DNA from: CAZVJA01 sp964626885
GTDB taxonomy: Bacteria > Planctomycetota > Planctomycetia > Planctomycetales > Planctomycetaceae
DNA: 14,233 bases
NCBI GenBank assembly: GCA_964626885.1
Contig: CAZVJA010000135.1
Span: 1-14,233 of the forward strand
Direction of reading: 5' to 3'
Made by a program: the position numbers and the translations under genes
Notes under the pieces: generated by a model
Databases searched by the model: none
Seen by the model: only the letters and a program-made list of their open reading frames with translations
Told to the model about the DNA's origin: nothing
Part shown: positions 1 to 6,265 of the stretch, piece by piece
How the letters are laid out: each line of letters starts with the position of its first letter
Position numbering within the stretch: the stretch's first letter is position 1

Positions 1-836
1 AGAAACTCGAACGCCTGCCGGGTCGGGATGTCGCCGGGGTTGCCGAATTCGCCGCTGATCGTCGCGTGCGTTTTGTTTTCGGCAGGGAGAACTTGAACTT
101 CGACCCCCGCCGCATCGAGTGCCTTAGCGAGGGAACGCGACTGCTGCATGCCGTCGAGTCGTTTTGCAACATACAAAATCAGGAACGGTGGAATCTGCTT
201 CTCCTTGGCAACGTGCGTGATGGGAGACGCATCCTTCTGCTTTTCGACGTCTTCCGTGAAAGCGGTGAGGTACAGATCCTTCATGCGCGGCAGCGGGGCA
301 ATTGCTATCTGCCGCGGGATGTCGTATCCGGCGCCGTCGAGCAAAATCACTCCCTTGATCGCTGAGAGTTTCAGCCCTTCCGCTTCCAGGTAGCGGTGAT
401 CGGTCGCGACCAGCGCCGCCAGATGCGCGCCGGCCGAATGCCCCATCAGAAAGATTTTGTCGGGCGATCCGCCGAATTCCTTCGCATGATCGTGGACCCA
501 ATGAACCGCGCGGGCGACGTCCGTTCCCTGGTCCTTGTAGGTCACGCCCGGCTGCAGCCGGTAGTTGATGCTGATGAAAACGAATCCTTTCTCGTGGAAC
601 GTTTGCGGCTTATCGAGCACCCGAGCCTTATCTCCGAACTGCCAGCCGCCGCCATGAATCCAGATCATCACGGGGAGATCCTTGCCCGACGAGGGGGCGT
701 AGACATCAAGGCTGGTCTGGTTCGCTCTGTCGCCGTCATTCGTATAGCGGACGGTTCGTGGTGCGCGGACATCTGCGGCAAAGCAGGCCGACTGGTCGAG
801 AAAAATGAGCAGGAGAAACGGAAGCACTCGATTCAT
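1..836 (-). CDS. Secreted alpha/beta-hydrolase (esterase/lipase-like), 3' end cut by window edge
   Basis: The minus-strand frame is open from an ATG at 836 to the window edge, giving 278 codons without a stop; the C-terminus lies outside. The N-terminus is a signal peptide (MNRVLPFLLLIFLDQSACFAA), so the enzyme is probably exported. Visible motifs are an oxyanion-hole HGGGW at residues 61-65, NYRL at 91-94, and the nucleophile elbow GHSAG at 132-136 with Ser134 as likely nucleophile. Asp228 and His257 (in KTHATI) are spaced as expected for the other two triad members. This pattern is typical of the BD-FAE/hormone-sensitive-lipase-like esterases (alpha/beta-hydrolase fold 3) that are common in planctomycetes. 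The substrate cannot be read from sequence; a carboxyl ester, possibly of a polysaccharide, is an inference. A TGAGGA Shine-Dalgarno six bases before the ATG supports the start. It lies 153 bases downstream of the kinase gene on the same strand, so co-transcription is possible but unproven. Confidence 0.9.
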   Translation of the reverse strand, partial: MNRVLPFLLLIFLDQSACFAADVRAPRTVRYTNDGDRANQTSLDVYAPSSGKDLPVMIWIHGGGWQFGDKARVLDKPQTFHEKGFVFISINYRLQPGVTYKDQGTDVARAVHWVHDHAKEFGGSPDKIFLMGHSAGAHLAALVATDHRYLEAEGLKLSAIKGVILLDGAGYDIPRQIAIAPLPRMKDLYLTAFTEDVEKQKDASPITHVAKEKQIPPFLILYVAKRLDGMQQSRSLAKALDAAGVEVQVLPAENKTHATISGEFGNPGDIPTRQAFEF

Positions 837-864
837 GGAAAGTCCTCACGTTGCTAACTGCGTT

Positions 865-887
865 CGGGGTTAATAGAACAAACCCCG
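865..887. repeat. Short inverted repeat upstream of the hydrolase
   Basis: The 7-base arms CGGGGTT and AACCCCG flank a 9-base AT-rich loop. The element sits about 30 bases before the hydrolase ATG (minus strand), and no U-tract follows on either strand, so it does not look like an intrinsic terminator. It could be an operator or a 5'-UTR hairpin, or chance; no function is assigned. Confidence 0.35.
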
Positions 888-989
888 AGTGGACCCCAGG
901 GTTTCGTGAGCCTTTCCCTGACCAGGACGAAAAACCGGAATTCCCCCGATCAGAGAACCGTTCCGAATGGCGAGCGGGTGCTCCGCAGG

Positions 990-3209
990 TTATTCCATTT
1001 CACCAATGACTGTGCGACCATATTCGTTCGCCGAGGTGTCCCCTTGCGACGAAAGAGAGATTCCCGACCCGTTGCCCCGTTCATGTCGACCCCACCAGCC
1101 TTCCGATGATTCGATCGTCCAGTCCTGTGCCGCGGGGCATTTGTCGAGAAGTTGCGCCAGCTCGCGCGCAGTTTGCGGCCGCTTGGCACGGGACTTCTCC
1201 AAACAGGCGAGCAGCGCGCTTTCCAACTCCGGCGAGACTTCTTTGCCGACGCGCTCAGAAGGCGGAATGGGAGACTCGTCGACGTGCCGCTGACAGAGTT
1301 CAACCAGATTCCCGGCCGAGAAGACCGGCTCTCCCGTCAGGAGAAAATAGCCGACTGCTCCGACGGCATACAGATCGCTCCGGGCATCGACCGACTGCGG
1401 CGATTCGATTGCCTCGGGAGACATGTAAAGTGGTGTGCCGCTCAGCGCGTTCGCGGCGGTCAACCCTAACTGTTTGGCGTCGTCGATGGCTTTGACTAGT
1501 CCAAAGTCGAGCACTTTGACGAAATCCGGGACGCATCCCCTCCGGCTGAGCATGATGTTCGCCGGCTTGATGTCGCGGTGCACCATCCCTTGAGAATGTG
1601 CTTCGTACAACGATCCACAGATCTGCCGAAGAATATGAATCACGCGATTTTCGGGCTGCGGTCCGTATTCATCCACCAGAGCTTGAAGGTCAATTCCGTC
1701 GACGTATTCCATGGCGTAATAGAACACCCCTTCGGGAGTGCGTCCGTAATCATAGATGGCAATCGTATTCGGATGGTTGAGCTGACAGGTGATCTGCACT
1801 TCGCGTTCAAATCGCTTAATCGACGCATCGTTGACTTTGTCGACATCGAGCAGCTTGACGGCCGTTGCGCGGCGGAGCATCGCATGATGTCCCTTGTAGA
1901 CCACACCCATGGCACCGGCGCCAAGTTTCTCGTCAAGCGTGTATTGGCCGAGTTGCTTTGCCTCGATGGCGGATTTTTGAGCCTCGCGCCGCAGGCGGGC
2001 GACGACCAGCGTGAAGGCGAAAATCGCAACGGAACTGGCGATCAACAGCGCGTGCAAACTCCAGAAGACCCGCTGCAAGATCACGAGTGGATGGAATGCC
2101 TGTGCCACATCAACTTCCGTCACCACGCCGATTTCGTACTTCGGAAGCCAGGTCCAAGCGCCGACGACCGGCACGCCGCGATAGTCGCGGTATCCCTCGA
2201 CATCGACATTCGAATTGCCGGCAACAGCATCGGCGGCCATGCGAGTCAGGGGGAGTTGCGCCCGGCGCTGCGTCGGCCGGTAGCCCGCGGTGACATCTCC
2301 GCCGGGGTCGCGAACCAGTACGTTCAAAATGGAGCGAGAATTCTCCTGGTCGGGCAGTAATCCCAACAAGATGAGATCCTCGTCAAATCGGCTGTTTGAG
2401 ACCATCAACCCGTCATGATTGATGGCGTACGTTTCACCGGTTTCTCCGACGCGGCCCAGTTGCAGAATGCGTGTGAATTCCCTGTCCGGGCGAATCTGCA
2501 ATGCGAGTGCCCCAACGACTTGAAAGCTGGAATCGCGTATTGGGGCGCAGACGTACATGATCGGTTCGCCATTGCGCATGACGCCTGATGCCGATTTTAA
2601 CGTCACATAGCTCGGAAACGGCGGACAAACAACCGTCTCACCGGACAGTGCTCTCATAAGGAAACTGTCGTACTCGGGGATTTCCACCATGCCGATGAGT
2701 GTTGGATAGGACGAGGAAAGAATTCGCTTCGACTTGTCGGCTACAAAAAAACCTATGTAACCGTGCGACGACATGGCAGGCGCGAGCTCTTTCTGCAGTT
2801 GCGGATGGAGCGACAAATCGGGAGGTTTCGCCGTCCCGTCTGGGGGGGAACTGGTTGAGTCGAGCAGTTTGTAGACCAGCTCGCGCACCTGCATATCGTT
2901 GGCCAGGGCTTGGGCGTTCGATTCCTGCACCTTGAACCAGTTCTCGAGCATTGCCGTTTCCACGGACAGGAGCGTTTGCAGTCCCGATTGAAGATTGTTC
3001 TTCATCGTCGATTCAATCGCGGATTGCACGGCATAGCCGACAATCGACAGCAAAACCACGGCGATGATCGGCCAGACCCAAATCTGCCTCCTCAGAAACT
3101 CTCCGGTGCGAGACGCAGTCTGCGAAACGCTCCGTTTGGCCCAAGTGAGATGAGCCTGCGGAAGGTTGCCGGACGATGAGAGACGTCCAAAAATCTTCAA
3201 TCGATTCAC
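990..3209 (-). CDS. Transmembrane Ser/Thr protein kinase with extracytoplasmic dCache-like sensor domain
   Basis: This is a 739-residue receptor-like Hanks-type kinase. The order is a short N-terminus, a membrane segment at about 43-63, a sensor region at about 64-375, a second membrane segment at about 376-398, and a cytoplasmic kinase domain at about 423-685 with a short tail. Kinase residues look complete: glycine loop LGAGAMGVV (429-437), ATP lysine Lys452 in AVKLL, Glu470 of helix C, HRDIKPAN (544-551), DFG (568-570) and SPE (597-599). The sensor contains GETGETYAINHDGLMVSNS (255-273), a motif typical of dCache/PDC ligand-binding domains, so ligand-controlled phosphorylation is inferred. 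The start chosen is GTG at 3209, with GAGGT nine bases upstream. The frame stays open to a TTG at 3359, but that 50-residue extension lacks a good ribosome site and precedes nothing recognisable. The first in-frame ATG lies after the first membrane segment and is unlikely. No clear terminator follows the stop. Confidence 0.9.
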   Translation of the reverse strand: MNRLKIFGRLSSSGNLPQAHLTWAKRSVSQTASRTGEFLRRQIWVWPIIAVVLLSIVGYAVQSAIESTMKNNLQSGLQTLLSVETAMLENWFKVQESNAQALANDMQVRELVYKLLDSTSSPPDGTAKPPDLSLHPQLQKELAPAMSSHGYIGFFVADKSKRILSSSYPTLIGMVEIPEYDSFLMRALSGETVVCPPFPSYVTLKSASGVMRNGEPIMYVCAPIRDSSFQVVGALALQIRPDREFTRILQLGRVGETGETYAINHDGLMVSNSRFDEDLILLGLLPDQENSRSILNVLVRDPGGDVTAGYRPTQRRAQLPLTRMAADAVAGNSNVDVEGYRDYRGVPVVGAWTWLPKYEIGVVTEVDVAQAFHPLVILQRVFWSLHALLIASSVAIFAFTLVVARLRREAQKSAIEAKQLGQYTLDEKLGAGAMGVVYKGHHAMLRRATAVKLLDVDKVNDASIKRFEREVQITCQLNHPNTIAIYDYGRTPEGVFYYAMEYVDGIDLQALVDEYGPQPENRVIHILRQICGSLYEAHSQGMVHRDIKPANIMLSRRGCVPDFVKVLDFGLVKAIDDAKQLGLTAANALSGTPLYMSPEAIESPQSVDARSDLYAVGAVGYFLLTGEPVFSAGNLVELCQRHVDESPIPPSERVGKEVSPELESALLACLEKSRAKRPQTARELAQLLDKCPAAQDWTIESSEGWWGRHERGNGSGISLSSQGDTSANEYGRTVIGEME

Positions 3210-3218
3210 GCGTGCCTG

Positions 3219-3223
3219 ACCTC
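3219..3223 (-). promoter_or_regulatory. Shine-Dalgarno deciding the kinase start
   Basis: GAGGT on the minus strand, nine bases before the GTG at 3209. The alternative TTG at 3359 has no comparable site, which is why the shorter kinase start is preferred. Confidence 0.5.
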
Positions 3224-3482
3224 GAAATAACGAAACGCGATGTAATGAGAAGTGTGGCAGATATGCCCCGCCAGAGACGGGGGAGTCATTACCGTTCGCG
3301 GACAGTCGCTGCAGAAATCCCGCAGATTCATATTCCCACGCCCCCCAGGCCGGTTGCAAGCTGGGAGCATGGATACAGCCCCAGACCGAATCGCGATTTT
3401 CCGAGATTCTCCTGTAACATCCCTCCCCGCTTTCCGCTGAGCAGGTTGGCAGTGAGAGGATGAAGCAAAGGGAAACGACGAC

Positions 3483-3490
3483 AAAGGAGG
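3483..3490 (+). promoter_or_regulatory. Strong Shine-Dalgarno of the small basic ORF
   Basis: AAAGGAGG lies six bases before the ATG at 3497, close to the ideal anti-16S match. It is the best ribosome site in the window, together with that of glmS, which shares the 12-base string AAGGAGGCCGGC. Confidence 0.7.
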
Positions 3491-3496
3491 CCGGCC

Positions 3497-3604
3497 ATGC
3501 CCGACGGATCTCGCAAACGCAGGCACTCGCCGAATGCAGCTAAACGTCGCTGGTACGCCGGTCACCGAGCGTCTCGTTTCTCAAAACGCTTCCTGGGCAA
3601 CTGA
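3497..3604 (+). CDS. Small, highly basic protein (35 aa), unknown function
   Basis: This short ORF encodes 35 residues, beginning MPDGSRKRRHSPNAAKRRW and ending in RFLGN. Thirteen residues are Arg, Lys or His, there is no membrane segment or signal peptide, and it has no acidic residue beyond Asp3. I do not recognise the family. Its composition resembles small ribosome-associated or nucleic-acid-binding proteins, but it does not match bL34, bL36, bTHX or bS22 as I know them. Support for a real gene is contextual. It has a near-perfect Shine-Dalgarno six bases before the ATG, and a strong plus-strand intrinsic terminator begins 56 bases after the stop. No other plus-strand gene lies upstream that this terminator could serve, because both upstream genes are on the minus strand. 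An overlapping 27-residue frame from the ATG at 3460 has a poorly spaced ribosome site and is less likely. The alternative is that the transcript is a non-coding RNA. Confidence 0.6.
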   Translation: MPDGSRKRRHSPNAAKRRWYAGHRASRFSKRFLGN

Positions 3605-3659
3605 TACCTTCACCCACCCTACTTTCCGGTGTCGTTGCCGACGTTTCCACCCCTTCTCG

Positions 3660-3690
3660 AACCCACGGCTTTGCGGCCGTGGGTTTCTTT
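3660..3690 (+). terminator. Rho-independent terminator, plus strand
   Basis: A perfect 10-base-pair stem (AACCCACGGC / GCCGTGGGTT) with a 6-base loop is followed by TCTTTGTTTT. There is no T-tract on the minus-strand side, so it is directional. It implies a plus-strand transcript starting somewhere in 3210-3660, whose only convincing coding candidate is the small basic ORF. Confidence 0.85.
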
Positions 3691-3998
3691 GTTTTGCCGC
3701 ATCCGGCAATCAGAGGCTTCGGTTCACAGTGGGGCTCCACAGCTTACTGACGGTTTTCCTTGCGCATTGGCCGGGGTGTCCCCAAATGAGAACAGGCACA
3801 GCAGACCGGCCGGAAACGACATCCCTATAAAGGGTTACGCCGATTCCCGGCAGATCCCCAGAGCGGCGCTGAAACTGGCTCCCGTCGGTTTTCACCGGAA
3901 AAATCAAAAAACCTGTAACAGTTCACCAGGTTCTCCGCTTCGAGAGTCATCGGGACCACAAATCCACAACGAACCCCCAACGAAACAGGAGAACAACG
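3691..3998. other. Intergenic region before the collagen-like gene
   Basis: I see no convincing gene here; open frames of this stretch lack ribosome sites and family features. It should contain the promoter of the exported collagen-like gene, but no clear -35/-10 pair stands out; TATAAA near 3826 has no good -35 partner. A 6-base inverted repeat (AACCTG at 3910-3915, CAGGTT at 3927-3932) lies about 70 bases before the start codon. An AGGAGA ribosome site is at 3987-3992. Confidence 0.5.
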
Positions 3999-5126
3999 AT
4001 GAAACGCCTTTTCAAAACAGCCGCTTCCGTAATGACCATCGCCACTGTCACTCTGATGACCCACAACGCGATGGCAAAGGGCCACTCCTTCGCACAGAAA
4101 TTCAACTCCTCGGGACAGACGCGGAGTTTGCAGTCGGCGAGCAGCTTCACTGGCAATCAAGCAATGAAGTTGAACACCACAAAGCTCAACAGCGGGTTGC
4201 AGTTGAACAACGCAGCGAACGTGAACAACACCGCGAAGTTCAAAGACCTTTCCAGGTTCAGCAACAACCTGACGAACATCAACAAGGGGAAGCTTCCGAC
4301 CACAAGCCTTCCGACGTTTCCGACAGGCCCTCTGAACCCGGTGAAGCCACCGAAGGGTGTGCTTGATCCAATCGGACCCATTGGCCCGATTGGTCCTGTG
4401 AAACCTCCGAAAGATCCAATTGGACCTATCGGCCCTATTGGACCTATCGGACCCATCGGGCCCGTGAAACCGCCGAAAGACCCGATTGGACCCATTGGGC
4501 CTATCGGACCCATCGGACCGATCGGACCTGTGAAGCCTCCGAAGAACCCGTTCCCTCCGATCGGACCCATTGGGCCTATCGGACCCATCGGACCTGTGAA
4601 GCCTCCGATGGACCCGGGTGGACCGAGCAATCCTCCCAACAATCCGCCGATGGGTGGGGGAAATGACGATCATCATGGCGACTGTCACGATCATCACTGC
4701 TGGCATCCGTGGTTCAACTTCGGTGTCGGTTTGGGCAACAATTGGTGCTACGACGGCTACTCCTGCTACGGCAGCTATGGCGGCGCTCCGGTGGTGATTG
4801 AGCAACCGGTTGTCGTACAGCAGCCCGTGGTCGTGGAGCAAGGTGCGGTAACGGTCGAAGCGGCCAGCCTGACGAAGGTGCCGGTTGGTGCGACAATCAC
4901 TCTGCATGGTAAGGATTTTGGCAAGGAGATGGGCCGAGTCGGCTTGCTATCCGGCGAACTGATGCTCGCGGCTCAAGTGACCAACTGGAGCAACGAAGCA
5001 GCGACACTTGTGGTTCCGCAACTGGCTCTGGCAGGTCCGGCGAAGGCCAAGTTCGTGGTGTTCCGAGCCGATGGCTCGGTGGCTAGTGAAGTTCCGTGTG
5101 AACTCGTCCTCAGCCAGATGAAGTAA
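3999..5126 (+). CDS. Exported protein with collagen-like Gly-Pro-Ile repeats and IPT/TIG-like C-terminal domain
   Basis: This is a 375-residue secreted protein. It has a signal peptide at residues 1-26 (Lys/Arg start, hydrophobic core, AMA before the likely cut), then an Asn/Thr/Leu-rich segment (about 55-100). Residues 125-206 carry four blocks of tandem Ile-Gly-Pro triplets separated by VKPPKDP-type linkers. A His/Asp/Cys-rich stretch follows (DDHHGDCHDHHCWHPW, 223-238), which could bind metal, then a Tyr/Cys-rich segment and a Val/Gln/Pro linker (about 264-281). The C-terminal part (about 289-375) contains VPVGATITLHGKDFG and alternating beta-strand-like runs reminiscent of IPT/TIG or related immunoglobulin-like folds. 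Gly-Pro-X triplets suggest an extended or triple-helical stalk, and the C-terminal fold a binding head; both are inference. AGGAGA six bases before the ATG fixes the start. A strong terminator follows the stop, and the flanking genes are not co-oriented neighbours, so the gene is probably monocistronic. The precise function is unknown. Confidence 0.88.
   Translation: MKRLFKTAASVMTIATVTLMTHNAMAKGHSFAQKFNSSGQTRSLQSASSFTGNQAMKLNTTKLNSGLQLNNAANVNNTAKFKDLSRFSNNLTNINKGKLPTTSLPTFPTGPLNPVKPPKGVLDPIGPIGPIGPVKPPKDPIGPIGPIGPIGPIGPVKPPKDPIGPIGPIGPIGPIGPVKPPKNPFPPIGPIGPIGPIGPVKPPMDPGGPSNPPNNPPMGGGNDDHHGDCHDHHCWHPWFNFGVGLGNNWCYDGYSCYGSYGGAPVVIEQPVVVQQPVVVEQGAVTVEAASLTKVPVGATITLHGKDFGKEMGRVGLLSGELMLAAQVTNWSNEAATLVVPQLALAGPAKAKFVVFRADGSVASEVPCELVLSQMK
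4371..4616 (+). repeat. In-gene tandem repeat coding Ile-Gly-Pro triplets and VKPP linkers
   Basis: A 9-base unit (ATH GGN CCN) is iterated in four blocks. Blocks two and three are 22 codons (66 bases) each and nearly identical in protein; block one has 16 codons and block four 19. Third positions vary (ATC/ATT, GGA/GGC/GGG, CCC/CCT/CCG), so the array is not a recent perfect expansion. The block number could still vary between strains by recombination or slippage. Confidence 0.9.
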
Positions 5127-5168
5127 AACCTGTCGGTTGCCGATAACACGGCAATCTGCACAACAGAG

Positions 5169-5215
5169 CGGCCGGGAGATCTTCTTGCGAAAGAAGCTCC
5201 CGGCCGTTTTCTTTT
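5169..5215 (+). terminator. Strong rho-independent terminator after the collagen-like gene
   Basis: A 10-base-pair stem (CGGCCGGGAG / CTCCCGGCCG, 5169-5178 and 5197-5206) is capped, after a two-base bulge, by a 6-base-pair stem with a GCGA (GNRA) tetraloop. TTTTCTTTT follows on the plus strand. It sits between convergent genes and could also pause transcripts of ispH, but on the minus strand no U-tract follows. Confidence 0.9.
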
Positions 5216-5250
5216 ATCGAGTCGTCGAGCATTCGAAGACTCGGGACCGC

Positions 5251-6189
5251 TCAAACCTGTGCTTTGAGCATGCGTAATTCGCGGGGCAATGGGAAACTTA
5301 CATGCTCCTCGCGAATGGTCTCATGCCGAACCACCGCCTGGTACTTCTCGACGAGATAATCGACGCACTCCTGCACGACGATTTCCGGAGCGCTGGCACC
5401 AGCGGTGATCAGCACGGTCTGACAGTCAACAAACCACTCGGGCCGCAACTCGTGCGCCCCGTCGATGAGGTAAGAGGGCTTGCCGCAAGACCGGCCGATT
5501 TCCATCAGCCGCCGGCTGTTCGAACTGTTCTGGCTGCCGAGTACGATCAGCACGTCGGCCCGTGGAACGAGATTGGTTACGGCTTCCTGGCGATTTGTCG
5601 TGGCGTAACAAATATCTTCCTTCGGCGGTGACGCGATTTGTGGGTAACGTTGCCTGAGTCGCGCGATGACCGCGCCGGCTTCATCGACGGAAAGGGTCGT
5701 CTGAGTCAGATACGCGACCTTTGCATCGACGGGAAAAGAAAGTTGATCGACCTCCTCGGCATTCTCGACCAGCGTGATGCTTTCCGGGGCTTCCCCCATG
5801 GTGCCGATCACCTCGTCATGACCTTCATGCCCAATGAGCACGATGTGGTACCCTTCGCGGGCGAACTTCAGCGCTTCGAGGTGCACTTTGGTCACCAGCG
5901 GGCAGGTTGCGTCGATCGTCTGCAAAGAACGCGCGCGGGCGGCGTTACGAATCTCCGGCGAAACGCCGTGCGCGCTATAAAGTAGAATCGAGCCGGTGGG
6001 AACTTCATCGACGCTATCGACGAAGGTGACCCCCTGTCGCGTAAATCGTTCCACGACGTACTTGTTGTGGACGATCTCATGATAGACGTAAATCTCGGAA
6101 CCGAACAACCGAATCGCCTCGTCGAGGCATTCGATGGCCATGTTGACACCGGCGCAAAAGCCGCGCGGATTTGCCAGGAGGATTTCCAT
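5251..6189 (-). CDS. ispH: 4-hydroxy-3-methylbut-2-enyl diphosphate reductase
   Basis: IspH (LytB) catalyses the last step of the MEP pathway, reducing HMBPP to IPP and DMAPP with a [4Fe-4S] cluster. The protein has 312 residues, close to the 316 of E. coli. All signature residues are visible. The cluster cysteines are Cys12 (NPRGFCAGV), Cys96 (DATCPLVTKVH) and Cys194 (EDICYATTNRQ). Substrate-binding residues are His41, His74, His124 and Glu126 (GHEGHDEV), Thr164, Ser222-Ser223-Asn224 (SQNSSNSRR) and Ser266; those after Cys96 sit three positions earlier than in the E. coli numbering. The ATG at 6189 places NPRGFCAG at the usual distance from the N-terminus; the ribosome site is weak (TGAGG about 12 bases upstream). 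It lies 76 bases downstream of glmS on the same strand and may be co-transcribed. Its products feed polyprenyl carriers used in envelope synthesis. Confidence 0.97.
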   Translation of the reverse strand: MEILLANPRGFCAGVNMAIECLDEAIRLFGSEIYVYHEIVHNKYVVERFTRQGVTFVDSVDEVPTGSILLYSAHGVSPEIRNAARARSLQTIDATCPLVTKVHLEALKFAREGYHIVLIGHEGHDEVIGTMGEAPESITLVENAEEVDQLSFPVDAKVAYLTQTTLSVDEAGAVIARLRQRYPQIASPPKEDICYATTNRQEAVTNLVPRADVLIVLGSQNSSNSRRLMEIGRSCGKPSYLIDGAHELRPEWFVDCQTVLITAGASAPEIVVQECVDYLVEKYQAVVRHETIREEHVSFPLPRELRMLKAQV

Positions 6190-6265
6190 TCGCGTAACCG
6201 GCCTCAGAAAAATCGCGGGAATCGAACACGTAACCGCTCACGCTATTCTATGCGGCCAGTCGCCC

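Noticed and set aside
1578..2360. Plus-strand 260-codon frame inside the kinase gene
   Set aside because: It is antisense to a kinase and sensor with complete motifs; its residues show no domain and no ribosome site was seen.
3176..3463. Plus-strand 95-codon frame overlapping the kinase start region
   Set aside because: No clear ribosome site, no motif, and it overlaps the kinase 5' end; the better plus-strand candidate here is the 35-codon ORF at 3497.
3460..3543. Alternative 27-codon ORF starting at 3460, overlapping the small basic ORF in another frame
   Set aside because: The purine run before its ATG is too close for good initiation, and it would ignore the excellent Shine-Dalgarno at 3483-3490.
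3825..4907. Long minus-strand frame (360 codons) antisense to the collagen-like gene
   Set aside because: It consists of Arg/Asp/Ser/Gly runs produced by the repeat array in the wrong frame, has no family features, and the sense frame has a signal peptide and ribosome site.
5218..5243. Small inverted repeat CGAGTC / GACTCG just after ispH
   Set aside because: Only six base pairs with a 14-base loop and no U-tract; the adjacent strong hairpin at 5169-5206 is the credible terminator.
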